64,000 bases of DNA from Actinomycetota bacterium (GCA_018268415.1 JAFDWO010000160.1:62001-126000); one strand, 5' to 3'. Counted from the stretch's first letter, positions 1 to 8,577 are shown. The notes: generated from the sequence alone by a model not told the origin. Translations and numbers: made by a program.

Positions 1-100
1 CGCGAGCTTCGCCGCCCTGCGCGCCCGACCCCCCGCGGTCGACGGCGACCCCGGGGAGCTCTACGAAGCCGAGCGCATCGACGAAGACTCCCGCTTTTAG
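1..100 (+). CDS. C-terminal end of an unidentified protein (partial)
   Basis: An open frame enters from the left edge and ends at a TAG at 98-100. The last 32 residues are rich in Ala, Arg and Pro and end in the acidic tail YEAERIDEDSRF. Nothing here identifies a family. It lies 55 nt upstream of tatA on the same strand and could be co-transcribed with it. Confidence 0.5.
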   Translation, partial: ASFAALRARPPAVDGDPGELYEAERIDEDSRF

Positions 101-155
101 GCCCCGGGCGCGGAATCTCTATGCGCCGCACCCGATCTGCGCCATACTGCTTGCC

Positions 156-338
156 ATGTTCTCCCAGATCGGACCCCTCGAGGTTGCCATCGTCGCGATC
201 ATCGCCCTGCTCGTCCTCGGCCCGAAACGCCTCCCCGAGGCGGGACGTGGTCTCGGCCGCAGCATGCGCGAGTTCAAAGCCGGCATCTCGGGTGACTCCT
301 CCGAGAAGCCGGCCAAAGTCGAGTCGAAGGTCGACTAG
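156..338 (+). CDS. tatA: Sec-independent protein translocase subunit TatA
   Basis: This 60-residue protein has the TatA/TatE layout: one N-terminal membrane helix (about residues 7-22), then a hinge with the motif LGPKRLPE, an amphipathic helix (about 27-45) and a short charged tail. TatA forms the pore of the twin-arginine translocon, which exports folded, often cofactor-containing proteins. No tatC or tatB is visible in the window, so the rest of the translocon must be elsewhere. The stop codon overlaps the stop of the convergent glycosyltransferase gene. TatA versus TatE or TatB cannot be separated rigorously, but the short length and the Pro-containing hinge favour TatA. Confidence 0.9.
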   Translation: MFSQIGPLEVAIVAIIALLVLGPKRLPEAGRGLGRSMREFKAGISGDSSEKPAKVESKVD

Positions 339-1264
339 CGGGCCGCTTCGGCCCGCTGGCGCAGCCCGGTGCCGCGCGCCGGGAACAGCGCCTGCCGCGC
401 GTGGGCGCGGTAGATCTCCGCGGGTTGTCCGGGGATGACGGTCGCGGCGAGCGCCCGCAGGGCGTAGGACCACGCGGTCAGGCCGCGGACGGCCAGCGCC
501 GCGATCCGCCCGTGGTGCTTGCGCATGTAGAGATCCCGGTTGCGGTGGAACTCGACGATCCGCGGCAGCCCGGCGCCGAGGTCGGTGGCGAGCTGATCGT
601 GGTGCACGGCGGCGGCGCCAGGGACGAAGAGCTCGTGCCAACCGGCCTCGGCGAGCCGCTTGGCGAAGTCGCACTCGTCGTAGTAGACGAAGAAGTCGGG
701 GTCCATGAAGCCGATTTCCGCGGCCGCCTCGCGGCGGACCATCAGCGCGCTCGACTGGGCCCAGTCGACCCGGCGGGTCGCCTTGCCGGTGCTTTCGACG
801 GTGAGCCGGCGGTGGAGGAAGAAGGCTCCGGCGAGCGCCGTGCGGACACCGGGGAAGCGCCACGCGCACGGGTACGGGGCGCCGTCGGCGTCGAGCAGCT
901 GCGGCGTTGCCGCGGCGGCCCCGGGATCCGCGTCGAGGGCGGCCATCAACACCGCCGCCGTGCCCGGCTTCAGTTGGGAGTCCTCGTTGAGCAGCAAGCA
1001 GTACCGGCCCTTGGCGCGCTCCATCAGGAGCGAGTCGTTGGCGGCCTTGCCCGTCGGCAGCTCGTTCTCGATCAGCTGGATGTCGCCGCCGAGCGCCCGC
1101 ACCGCGGAGGCCGAGCCGTCGGTCGAGGCGTTGTCGAGGACGAGGATCTCCCGCTCGATCCCGGCCGGGTGCGTAGCCTCGATCGCGGTCAGGCAGGAGC
1201 GTAGGAACTCGCGCCCGTTCGTGTTCACCACGCAGTAGGAGAGCTCCGGTTCCAAGGCCGCCAC
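335..1264 (-). CDS. Family 2 glycosyltransferase (rhamnosyltransferase-like)
   Basis: A 309-residue GT2 enzyme with the GT-A fold: the opening strand SYCVVNTNGREFLRSCL, the acceptor-side motif VLDNASTDGS, and the metal-binding region LLNEDSQL in place of DXD. A later block (ALMVRREAAAEIGFMDPDFF) is typical of rhamnosyl- and dTDP-sugar transferases of O-antigen and exopolysaccharide clusters. I chose the GTG at 1262-1264 because AGGGGGA lies 8 nt upstream; a longer frame would run through the palindrome at 1276-1326, which is unlikely to be coding. It faces the sugar-polymer gene block to its right and probably adds one sugar to a lipid-linked glycan on the cytoplasmic face. Confidence 0.85.
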   Translation of the reverse strand: MAALEPELSYCVVNTNGREFLRSCLTAIEATHPAGIEREILVLDNASTDGSASAVRALGGDIQLIENELPTGKAANDSLLMERAKGRYCLLLNEDSQLKPGTAAVLMAALDADPGAAAATPQLLDADGAPYPCAWRFPGVRTALAGAFFLHRRLTVESTGKATRRVDWAQSSALMVRREAAAEIGFMDPDFFVYYDECDFAKRLAEAGWHELFVPGAAAVHHDQLATDLGAGLPRIVEFHRNRDLYMRKHHGRIAALAVRGLTAWSYALRALAATVIPGQPAEIYRAHARQALFPARGTGLRQRAEAAR

Positions 1265-1275
1265 GATAATCCCCC

Positions 1276-1326
1276 TGTCGATGGGCCGAAAACTCAAGGC
1301 ATGCTTGAGTTTTCGGCCCATCAACA
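1276..1326. repeat. 51-bp palindromic repeat, copy A
   Basis: Two 23-nt arms flank the 5-nt loop GCATG. The inner 18 bp of the arms pair perfectly (core GGGCCGAAAACTCAAG), and the outer 5 bp contain one difference that would still be a G-U pair in RNA. It lies between the divergent starts of two glycosyltransferase genes. The same architecture (51 bp, same core, 5-nt loop) recurs at 14013-14063 inside dnaE2, which marks it as a dispersed element and not a local operator or terminator. Confidence 0.85.
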
Positions 1327-1343
1327 TGAGCCTCGAACGAAAG

Positions 1344-2498
1344 ATGCGCGTCCAACTCGTCGACCCGTCGGCCTTCACGCCGCCGTACGACCGCGCGCTC
1401 GCCGCGGCGCTGGCGCGCGGCGGCGCGGAGGTGGAGCTGATCACGACGAAGTTCCTCTACGGGGCCGTCCCCGAGGCGGAGGGCTACGTGGTCGACGAGC
1501 GCTTCTACCGCCGCACCGCCTCGCGCGGGCTCTCCTCCTCGGCCCGGTTGCCGTTCAAGGGCGCCGAGCACCTGCGCGACATGCTCGCCTTCCGCCGGGC
1601 CCCGAGCGACGCCGACGTCGTCCACTACCAGTGGCTGACGCTGCCGGGTCTCGACCGGCGCCTGTTGCCTCCGACCCGTCCACGGGTGATGACCGCGCAT
1701 TACATCCTGCCCCCGAATGCGAGCCGACGCGCCGCCCGCGCCGCCCGCAAGGTCTTCGGCGCGATGGACGCGGTCGTCGCCCACTCCCGGCACGGCGCCG
1801 CGCGCCTGCGTGAGGAGGTCGGTCTGCCCGCCGAGCGGGTGTGGGTGATCCCCCACGGCGCCTTCGACTACCTGACGCGCCTGCCGGAGGAGAAGCCGCT
1901 GCCGGAGGAGCTGGAGGGGGCGGAGGGCCCGGTGGTCCTCTCCTTCGGCCTGCTGCGCCCGTACAAGGGCCTCGAGAACCTGCTCGAGGCCTTCACCGAG
2001 GTCGACGGCGCCGAGCTCTGGATCGTCGGCAACCCACGGATGTCGGTGGAGCCGTTGCACGAGGCCGCCGCGCTCACCGGGGCCAAGGTCCGCTTCGTCA
2101 CCCGCTTCGTCGAGGACGCCGAGATCCCGGCGATCTTCCGCCGCGCCGACGTCGTCGCCCTGCCGTACCTCGATGCCGAGCATTCCGGCGTCCTCTACAC
2201 CGGGCTCGCCTTCGGCAAGCCGATGGTCGTGAGCGCGGTCGGTGGCTTCCCCGAGGTCGCCGACGCGGGTGCCGCGCGGCTGGTCCCGGCGGGCGACACC
2301 GGCGCCCTTGCCGCGGCACTGCGCGAGCTCGTCGACGACCCCGCCGCGCGCGAGGAGCTGGCCGCCGCCGCCCGCGCCGGCGCCGCCGGTCCCTACTCCT
2401 GGGACGAGGCCGCCCGCCTCACCCTGGCGCTCTACGAGGAACTGCTGGCGCGGCCCGATGCCGCGACCACGCGCGACCGCGCCGCGGGGCGCCGGTGA
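1344..2498 (+). CDS. Family 4 glycosyltransferase
   Basis: This 385-codon gene encodes a GT-B enzyme of family GT4. The N-terminal Rossmann domain holds an acceptor region with the block VVHYQWLTLPGL. The C-terminal domain has the donor-binding features SFGLLRPYKGLENLLEAF and a late block ending GKPMVVSAVGGFPEV, typical of retaining sugar-nucleotide transferases. I chose ATG 1344 (MRVQLVDPS) because it begins the first strand directly; an in-frame ATG at 1326 sits on the last base of the palindrome and is the alternative. The stop overlaps the GTG of the next gene (GTGA), so the two are translationally coupled. It likely extends the exopolysaccharide repeat unit. Confidence 0.88.
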   Translation: MRVQLVDPSAFTPPYDRALAAALARGGAEVELITTKFLYGAVPEAEGYVVDERFYRRTASRGLSSSARLPFKGAEHLRDMLAFRRAPSDADVVHYQWLTLPGLDRRLLPPTRPRVMTAHYILPPNASRRAARAARKVFGAMDAVVAHSRHGAARLREEVGLPAERVWVIPHGAFDYLTRLPEEKPLPEELEGAEGPVVLSFGLLRPYKGLENLLEAFTEVDGAELWIVGNPRMSVEPLHEAAALTGAKVRFVTRFVEDAEIPAIFRRADVVALPYLDAEHSGVLYTGLAFGKPMVVSAVGGFPEVADAGAARLVPAGDTGALAAALRELVDDPAAREELAAAARAGAAGPYSWDEAARLTLALYEELLARPDAATTRDRAAGRR

Positions 2499-3664
2499 CG
2501 ACGCTCGCCGCGATCGTCTTCTGGGTCGGCGCCCTGGCGATCGTCTACGCCCAGGTGGGCTATCCGTTCGTGCTCCGGGCACTGGTCGCGGGACGGCGCG
2601 GCCGCGAAGCGATGGGCGGGCCGAAGGCGCCCCGTCCGCTCGGCACCGGCACCGCGCCCGGCGAACCCCCGCTGGTCTCGCTGGTCATTCCCGCCTACGA
2701 CGAGGAGGAGGTGATCGCGGCGAAAGTCGAGAACGCGCTGCGCCTCAACTGGCCGCGCGAGCGCCTGCAGATCATCGTCGCCGACGATGGTTCCACCGAC
2801 GCGACCCCGGAGCGCGCCCGCGCCGCGGGCGCCGACCTCGTCCTCGAGTTGCCCCCCGGCGGCAAGGTCGCGGCGCTGAACGAAGCGGTCGCCGACGCCG
2901 ACGGCGAGCTCCTTGCCTTCTCCGACGCCAACAGCGAGTGGGCGCCCGACGCGCTCGGTCGCCTGCTGGCCCCCTTCGCCGACGAGCGCGTCGGTTACGT
3001 CTGCGGCCAGGTCAGCTTCCTCGATCCCGAGGGGGACAACCTCGAGGGTGCCTACTGGCGTTATGAGATGTCGATTCGCTCGATGGAGTCCGAGTTGGCC
3101 GGGATCACTGCCGGCAACGGTGCGATCTACGCGGTGCGCCGCAGCGCCTACGAAGACCTGCCGCCGTCGGGCAGCCACGACCTCAGCTTCCCGTTCCGCT
3201 TCGCCAAGCGCGGGCTGCGCTCCCTCTACGCGCCGAGCGCGCGCGCCGAGGAGAAGATGGTGCCGACGATCGAGGGCGAGTTCGCCCGCAAACGCCGGAT
3301 GATGGTCGGCCTCTGGGACATCGTCGTCGGCGAAGGGATGCTGGTCCCGCGCGGCTATTCGCCGCTATTCGCGTTCGAGCTCTTCTCCCACCGGCTGCTG
3401 CGCTACGCGACGCCGTTCCTCCACGTCCTCGTCCTGCTCGCCAACCTGGTGCTGCTGGGGACCGGCTGGTTCTACTACCTGGCCCTGCTCCTGCAGCTGG
3501 CGCTGCTCGGGGTCGCGGCGCTGTCGAACCGCCTCCCCGACGACACCGTGGTGCGCGTCTGCCGTTACTACGTCCTCACCCAGGCCGCGATCGTGCTCGG
3601 CCTCTGGGACCGCCTCCGGCACGGCGCCGGAGGGCGCTGGGAGAAGGCCGCCGGAACCCGGTGA
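2495..3664 (+). CDS. Membrane-bound family 2 glycosyltransferase
   Basis: This 389-residue processive-type GT2 enzyme starts with a membrane helix (about residues 3-28). It has a GT-A domain with the nucleotide motif IVADDGSTDATPERA, an acidic SDANSEW metal motif, and a region QVSFLDPEGDN before the acceptor site. Two or three further membrane helices lie near the C terminus (about 310-370). The layout resembles cellulose-synthase-like and poly-GlcNAc-synthase-like enzymes that polymerise or extrude a glycan. The QxxRW motif expected of true synthases is not evident, so a non-processive role is possible. The start GTG overlaps the preceding stop; the end is 4 nt from the next start, giving a tight operon. 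Confidence 0.85.
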   Translation: MTTLAAIVFWVGALAIVYAQVGYPFVLRALVAGRRGREAMGGPKAPRPLGTGTAPGEPPLVSLVIPAYDEEEVIAAKVENALRLNWPRERLQIIVADDGSTDATPERARAAGADLVLELPPGGKVAALNEAVADADGELLAFSDANSEWAPDALGRLLAPFADERVGYVCGQVSFLDPEGDNLEGAYWRYEMSIRSMESELAGITAGNGAIYAVRRSAYEDLPPSGSHDLSFPFRFAKRGLRSLYAPSARAEEKMVPTIEGEFARKRRMMVGLWDIVVGEGMLVPRGYSPLFAFELFSHRLLRYATPFLHVLVLLANLVLLGTGWFYYLALLLQLALLGVAALSNRLPDDTVVRVCRYYVLTQAAIVLGLWDRLRHGAGGRWEKAAGTR

Positions 3665-3667
3665 CCG

Positions 3668-4231
3668 ATGCCTGGGATCGTCGACAGATTGCTGGCGGCC
3701 TTGGGGCTCCTCGTCCTCTCCCCGGTGCTGGTCGCGGCGGCGATCTGGATCAGGCTCGACAGCCGCGGTCCGGTCGTCTACCGCCAGCTGCGGGTCGGCA
3801 AGGACGGTCGTGTCTTCGAGATGCTGAAGCTGCGGACGATGGTGGAGGGCTCCGACCCGGAGGGGGTCGGGACGGTGGTCGGCCGCGGTGACCCGCGGGT
3901 GACGAAGCCGGGCGAGCTGATGCGCCGCACCTCGATCGACGAGATCCCCAACCTCGTCAACGTGCTGCGCGGGGAGATGGCGCTGGTCGGCCCGCGCCCG
4001 GCCCTGCCCGCCCACCTCGACTACTTCGACCTCCACGGCCACCCCCGCTTCGACGTGCTTCCCGGAATCACCGGCTGGGCGCAGGTCAAGGGCCGCGCCG
4101 ACATCACCTGGCCCGAACGGGTCGAGCTCGACGACTGGTACGTCGCCCACCGCAGCCCGACGCTGGACCTCCGCATCCTCGCGATGACGATCCTCCCCGT
4201 CCTCAGCGGCAAGGGCGTCTCCCCCGACTGA
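3668..4231 (+). CDS. Polyprenyl-phosphate sugar-1-phosphate transferase (bacterial sugar transferase family)
   Basis: A 187-residue initiating transferase of the WbaP/PglC-like monotopic family. A single N-terminal hydrophobic segment (about 7-25) is followed by the catalytic core: VYRQLRVGKDGR, the LKLRTM block, RRTSIDEIPNL with the acidic residues that act in catalysis, VGPRPALPAHLDY, and GITGWAQVKGR. The family moves a hexose- or acetamido-sugar-1-phosphate from a nucleotide sugar to undecaprenyl phosphate, the first step of a capsule or exopolysaccharide repeat. It carries only the short form, with no N-terminal membrane bundle. The neighbouring glycosyltransferases would act on its product. 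Confidence 0.92.
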   Translation: MPGIVDRLLAALGLLVLSPVLVAAAIWIRLDSRGPVVYRQLRVGKDGRVFEMLKLRTMVEGSDPEGVGTVVGRGDPRVTKPGELMRRTSIDEIPNLVNVLRGEMALVGPRPALPAHLDYFDLHGHPRFDVLPGITGWAQVKGRADITWPERVELDDWYVAHRSPTLDLRILAMTILPVLSGKGVSPD

Positions 4232-4267
4232 TGTGATGTGACTTCGTAACGTAGATATGGTTCCCGC

Positions 4268-4819
4268 GTGGCCGATCGACCCGATGTCACGTTGCGGCGG
4301 TTCGAGGAGAACGACGCGCCCGCCGTCCACCGTTGGTTCAACAACCCCGAGGCGACCAAGTCGCTGATGGAGCAGCGCGGCAGCTTCTCGCTCGAGGACG
4401 CCGAAGGCTGGACCAGGCGGGCGATGGACGACTCCGGCGAGGACCGCAAGTACGCGATCGAAGTGGAGGGTTACGACGAGCCGGTCGGCTTCACCGCCCT
4501 GTACGGGCTCTTCCGCCAGACCGCGCCGGAGCTCGGGGCGCTGATCGGCGACGATGTCCGCGGTAAGGGGGTGGGACGGCGTGCCGAGGCCCTGACGGTC
4601 AAGAAGGCCTTCGACGAGTTCGGCGCCCACCGCGTCTACGGCCGCATCCCGGCCCGCAACGAGATCGCCAAGAAGGCGGTCGCCGGCCTCGGCTGGAAGT
4701 ACGAGGGGACGATGCGCGGCCACCTCGCGCGCGAGGGCGAGCCACCGGACGATTGCGAGGTCTGGGGCGTCCTCCCGGACGAGTTCCGCGCCGCCACCGC
4801 CGACCTGTTCGGTGGGTAG
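4268..4819 (+). CDS. GNAT N-acetyltransferase (RimJ/RimL-like)
   Basis: This 183-residue protein has the GNAT fold of the Acetyltransf_3/RimL type. It opens VTLRRFEENDAPAVHRWFNN and continues with the acetyl-CoA pyrophosphate loop DDVRGKGVGRRAEAL and a late block RIPARNEIAKKAVAGLGWK. Close relatives acetylate amino-sugar nucleotides as well as protein N-termini. The position downstream of a sugar transferase makes an amino-sugar substrate plausible (inference). The start is GTG 4268. It overlaps the next gene by 8 nt, indicating co-translation. Confidence 0.82.
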   Translation: MADRPDVTLRRFEENDAPAVHRWFNNPEATKSLMEQRGSFSLEDAEGWTRRAMDDSGEDRKYAIEVEGYDEPVGFTALYGLFRQTAPELGALIGDDVRGKGVGRRAEALTVKKAFDEFGAHRVYGRIPARNEIAKKAVAGLGWKYEGTMRGHLAREGEPPDDCEVWGVLPDEFRAATADLFGG

Positions 4820-5762
4820 GCCCTTCGCGGAGCTGATCGAGGACGGCGGCGAGGCGGCCGTCGGCGCCCCCCCGACCGAGTTCTTCCGCGGCACCCACTT
4901 CCTCGCTGCCGAGCGCGTCACCCACACCCTGCTGATCGAGGCGGGCGATGCCGAGCTGCTCGCCCCGGTGCTCGTCCGCGAGATCGGCGACGGTCCGGAC
5001 CGCGATGCCGTCTCCCCCTACGGGTATCCGGGCTTCTCGATTGTCGGCGCCTGGGACCAGGGCGGGCTCGATCCCACCACCGTCGACTTCCGGCGGACCG
5101 GCCTGGTGTCCGTCTTCATCCGCCACCGGCTCGACCTGGTGCCGCTCACCGGCTCGACCGAGCGCAACATCGTGCAGATCCACGACCCGGCCCTGAGGCC
5201 GAAGAGCCGGCCGAGCGACCGCCGGCAGGTCCGGCGCAACCTCGAGGCCGGTTACGCGGTCGAGCTGATCCCGAGCGCCGCGACGAGCGCCGCGCAGCGG
5301 GCCGCCTTCCTCGACCTCTACGAGCAGACGATGCGCCGCACCGGCGCCGCCCCGCACTACTTCTTCGGCGCCGCCTACTTCGACGACATCCTCGGTTCCG
5401 AGCGCACCTGGCTGGCCCTGGCCACAGACCCCGAGGGTGCCCCGGCGGCAGCCTCGATCGCCTGCGTCAGCGATGGCTACCTGCACTACTACCTCAGCGG
5501 CAGTGCCGACGCGCGCCTCGCGGACTCGCCGATGAAGAACGTCCTCGCCCGCCTGGTCGGGCACGCCGACGAGCTCGGTCTGCCGCTCAACCTCGGTGGC
5601 GGGATGAGTGCGGGCGACGCGCTGGAGGAGTTCAAGCGCGGTTACGCCAACCGCACGCTCGCCTGGCGCACCTCGGAGGTCGTCTGCGATCCGGAGCGCT
5701 ACACGGCGTTGTCAGCCGGGAGTGACGCCGGCGGGTTCTTCCCCGCCTACCGCGCCCACTGA
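4812..5762 (+). CDS. FemAB/BioF2-like GNAT acyltransferase
   Basis: A 316-residue protein whose C-terminal half matches the Acetyltransf_6 (FemAB-related) fold: RQVRRNLEAGY begins the helix bundle, followed by LYEQTMRRTGA, a strand block AASIACVSDGYLHYYLSG, and PMKNVLARLVGHADELG. Such proteins in polysaccharide clusters transfer acyl or aminoacyl groups to sugars, while FemX-type members act on peptidoglycan stem peptides. The substrate cannot be read from sequence. The GTG start overlaps the previous gene by 8 nt. It closes the exopolysaccharide operon and is convergent with metF. Confidence 0.75.
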   Translation: MGRPFAELIEDGGEAAVGAPPTEFFRGTHFLAAERVTHTLLIEAGDAELLAPVLVREIGDGPDRDAVSPYGYPGFSIVGAWDQGGLDPTTVDFRRTGLVSVFIRHRLDLVPLTGSTERNIVQIHDPALRPKSRPSDRRQVRRNLEAGYAVELIPSAATSAAQRAAFLDLYEQTMRRTGAAPHYFFGAAYFDDILGSERTWLALATDPEGAPAAASIACVSDGYLHYYLSGSADARLADSPMKNVLARLVGHADELGLPLNLGGGMSAGDALEEFKRGYANRTLAWRTSEVVCDPERYTALSAGSDAGGFFPAYRAH

Positions 5763-5779
5763 GGCCTGGCCGATCCAAC

Positions 5780-5794
5780 GTCCGGCCACCGGAC
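5780..5794. terminator. Short hairpin between convergent genes
   Basis: GTCCGG and CCGGAC flank a 3-nt loop in the gap between the acyltransferase stop and the metF stop. There is no T tract. It may slow polymerase from both sides, but this is a weak call. Confidence 0.3.
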
Positions 5795-5817
5795 CGACGG
5801 ACGACCGCGCCGGGGGA

Positions 5818-6741
5818 TCAGCCGATGCGGCCGGCGAGGCGCGCCGCGTCGCCGCGGGTCCGCTCCCACGGCTTCGAGGCCTTCAGCGCGCCCAGCACCG
5901 CGCGCGTCGCCGGGGCCCGGTTCAGGGCGTAGAAGTGGATCCCCGGGGCACCCGCGATCAGGAGCTCGGAGCACTGCTGCGCGGCGTAGGCGACGCCGAG
6001 CTCGAACTCGCGCTCGGGCTCGTCCCCGGCTGCCGCGAACGCCGCTTCCAGCGGCGGCGGAATCGAGGCTTCGCAGAGCTCGCAGATGCGCTTGGTCTGG
6101 GCGAAGCTGCCGACCGGGATCACCCCGGCCAGGATCGGCACCTCGATCCCCGCCGCCCGCGCCGCGGCGACGAAGTCGAAGTAGACCTGGTTGTCGAAGA
6201 AGAGCTGGGTGGTGAGGAAGGAGGCGCCGGCTTCCACCTTCTGCTTCAGGTAGGCAAGGTCGGTCTCCAGGTCGGGCGCCTCCGGGTGCACCTCCGGGAA
6301 GCAGGCGCCGCCGAGGGCGAAGTCCCAGGGACCGGCCTTGATGAAGCCGGTCAGCTCGGCGGCGCTGCCGAGGCCGCCCGCGGGCTGGACGAAGTCGGCC
6401 TGCCCGCGCGGCGGGTCGCCGCGCAGCGCGAAGACGTTCTCGATCCCCGCCGCGGCGATCTTGTCGAGCGTCGCCGAGAGGCCCTCGGTCGTCTCGCCGA
6501 CGCAGCTCAGGTGGGCCATCGTCTCGAAGCCGAGCTCGTCCTTCAGTGCCCGGGTGATCTCCACCGTGCCGTCGCGGGTCGAGCCGCCCGCGCCGTAGGT
6601 GACGGAGACGAAGTCGGGCTCCAGCTCGCGCAACTGGCGCGCCGTCTCGTACAGCGATTTCTCGCCCTCCGGGGTCCGGGGCGGGGAGAACTCGACCGAG
6701 AAGGTGGGTCGCTTGCCGGCAATGATGTCGTCGACGCGCAT
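5818..6741 (-). CDS. metF: 5,10-methylenetetrahydrofolate reductase
   Basis: This 307-residue flavoprotein reduces 5,10-methylene-THF to 5-methyl-THF for methionine synthesis. The family blocks are all present: FSVEFSPPRTPEGE near the N terminus (including the catalytic Glu), SVTYGAGGSTRD, the FAD/folate block FALRGDPPRG, FLTTQLFFDN, and ILAGVIPVGSF. Length and order match bacterial MetF, a TIM barrel with no C-terminal regulatory domain. The ATG start is clear. An MFS transporter gene follows on the same strand after a gap of about 60 nt. Confidence 0.95.
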   Translation of the reverse strand: MRVDDIIAGKRPTFSVEFSPPRTPEGEKSLYETARQLRELEPDFVSVTYGAGGSTRDGTVEITRALKDELGFETMAHLSCVGETTEGLSATLDKIAAAGIENVFALRGDPPRGQADFVQPAGGLGSAAELTGFIKAGPWDFALGGACFPEVHPEAPDLETDLAYLKQKVEAGASFLTTQLFFDNQVYFDFVAAARAAGIEVPILAGVIPVGSFAQTKRICELCEASIPPPLEAAFAAAGDEPEREFELGVAYAAQQCSELLIAGAPGIHFYALNRAPATRAVLGALKASKPWERTRGDAARLAGRIG

Positions 6742-6797
6742 CGCTCAAGGGTACCTGCGCGCGCCGGGCCGGCTCCCCGATGCGCCGCGGGGCGCCC

Positions 6798-8222
6798 TCA
6801 GCCGACCGGCGTGGCCGGGCCGGGTGGTGCCGACGCCGCGCCCTTCGCCGCCGCCCGCGCTTCGAACTCCGCCTCGATCTCCTCCAGCGGTTTGCCCTTG
6901 GTCTCGGGGACGAACTTCCAGCAGAACCACAGCGTCAGCACCCCGATCGCCGCGTAGAACCAGAAGGCGCCGGAGCGCCCGAGCGCTTCGATCAGCAGCA
7001 GGAAGGTCAGCGAGACGATGAAGTTGAAGGTCCAGTTGGCCATCGTCCCCAACCCGGCCGCCTTCGAGCGCACGCTGAGCGGGTAGATCTCCGCGTTCAG
7101 CAGCCAGAAGATCGGCCCGAGGCTGATCGCGAAGGAGGCGACGTAGGTCATCAGGCTGACGATCGCGACGACCGAGGCGACGGTCGACCCGCCGCCGCCG
7201 ACGAAGGCCCCGCCGAGCGCGATCAGCGAGATCACCATCCCGGAGACGCCGATCATCAGCAGGGTGCGCCGCCCCGCCCGGTCGAGCAGGCGGATCGCGA
7301 CGAGCGTCATGCCGACGTTGATGATCCCGACGCCGACCGCGGCCAGGATCGAGCCCGCCGAAGAGTTGACGCCGGTGAATTCGATGATCGTCGGCGCGTA
7401 GTAGATGACCGTGTTGATGCCGGTCACCTGCTGCAGGATCGCCAGCCCGATGCCGACCACCAGGGCCGCCTTCACCGCCGGTTTGAGGAGGTCCGACCAG
7501 GCGCCCGGCTTGGCGTCCGACTGCACCGACTGCTCGATCTCCTCCAGCTCCCGGTCGATCGTGTCGGGGTCGTCGACGCGAATCTTCGCCAGCACCGCCC
7601 GCGCCGCGTAATCGTCCCCCTTCATCACCAGCCAGCGCGGGCTCTGCGGCATCCGCAGCATCCCGAACGCGAGCCCGAGCGCGGGCACGCAGCCCAGCCC
7701 GAGCATCCAGCGCCAGCCTTCGATCCCGTCGAAGGCGAGGCCGACCAGGTAGGCGACGAGGATGCCGATCGTCACCGCCAGCTGGAAGAAGCTGACGAGC
7801 CGGCCGCGGCTCTCCGGCGGCGCGACCTCGGAGATGTAGACGGGGGCGGCGGCCGAGGCGAGCCCGATCGCGACGCCGATCACGACGCGGGCGACGACGA
7901 GCATGAGGAGCCCGGGCGCGGCGGCGCTCCCCAGCGCCCCGACGATGAAGACGAGGGCGGAGAGCAGGATCATCAGCCGCCGGCCGTAGTTGTCGGCGGC
8001 GGGGCCGGCGATCGCCGCGCCGCCCACCGCGCCGATCGGCACCGCGGCGACGACCAGGCCCTGGGCGAAGCTGCCGAGGTCGAAGTCCCCCTTGATGAAC
8101 AGCAGGGCGCTGGCGATGACGCCGGTGTCGTAGCCGAAGAGCAGGCCGCCGAGCCCGGCGATCGCTGCCGTCAACACCACGTTGCGCCGTGCCCGCCGCG
8201 CGGACTCCTCCGACCCGTTCAT
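6798..8222 (-). CDS. Sugar-porter-type MFS transporter
   Basis: A 12-helix MFS protein of about 474 residues of the sugar porter family. Diagnostic pieces are GGLLFGYDTGVIASALLFI in helix 1, the loop PESRGRLVSFFQLAVTIG, the central RWMLGLGC and PQSPRWLV blocks, QQVTGINTVIYYAP in helix 7, and PETKGKPLEEIE at the end of helix 12. Members import hexoses, pentoses or polyols by proton symport; the exact sugar is not predictable. I chose ATG 8222 (MNGSEES); an in-frame GTG at 8234 is the alternative. Confidence 0.9.
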   Translation of the reverse strand: MNGSEESARRARRNVVLTAAIAGLGGLLFGYDTGVIASALLFIKGDFDLGSFAQGLVVAAVPIGAVGGAAIAGPAADNYGRRLMILLSALVFIVGALGSAAAPGLLMLVVARVVIGVAIGLASAAAPVYISEVAPPESRGRLVSFFQLAVTIGILVAYLVGLAFDGIEGWRWMLGLGCVPALGLAFGMLRMPQSPRWLVMKGDDYAARAVLAKIRVDDPDTIDRELEEIEQSVQSDAKPGAWSDLLKPAVKAALVVGIGLAILQQVTGINTVIYYAPTIIEFTGVNSSAGSILAAVGVGIINVGMTLVAIRLLDRAGRRTLLMIGVSGMVISLIALGGAFVGGGGSTVASVVAIVSLMTYVASFAISLGPIFWLLNAEIYPLSVRSKAAGLGTMANWTFNFIVSLTFLLLIEALGRSGAFWFYAAIGVLTLWFCWKFVPETKGKPLEEIEAEFEARAAAKGAASAPPGPATPVG

Positions 8223-8577
8223 GCCGGCGAGCACCCTATCCGCGCACTTTGCGGAATGGAAGGGGCAGTTCGTCGAGTGGGGGGAGGGGGCGGCCCGGGA
8301 TCGGGATGCGCGAGGAAGGACGCGATCCGTCCGAGGCGCCTCCTACCGTTCGCGCTGGTCGTGGGGACCCTGCCCCTCCCGCGACCAGCGACCGGGGCGC
8401 AGTCATCTGCGGGAGCCGGGCGTCGCGAGCACTCCCCGCGAGTCGTGCCGTGACTAGCCCGCCCGATCCCGCTTAGCGAGGTGAGCGGCGCTGCTCTGCG
8501 GCCGCTCGCCGCGCCCCGTTCCGTCGCCGCGGGCGGCACCTTGCGCCGGCCCCGCGGCGCTGTGGGACGATGCCCGC
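8223..8577. other. Intergenic region with a strong hairpin
   Basis: About 350 bases separate two divergent genes. No convincing coding frame is seen. A hairpin at 8353-8390 has 9-bp outer arms (CGCTGGTCG / CGACCAGCG) and an inner GGGG/CCCC stem around a 6-nt loop. A second GC-rich inverted repeat (GAGCGGC / GCCGCTC) lies near 8483-8507. Both could be part of a leader RNA or terminator-like structures; no T tract follows either. Confidence 0.4.

Noticed and set aside
335-1444. A longer frame for the first glycosyltransferase, running through the palindrome
   Set aside because: The added 60 residues are encoded by the palindromic repeat and by the opposite gene's start, and GTG 1264 has a good ribosome site.
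1841-2494. Open frame in front of the membrane glycosyltransferase
   Set aside because: It overlaps the real GT4 gene in another frame and has only Arg/Gly-rich, non-family sequence; the GTG at 2495 begins the true protein.
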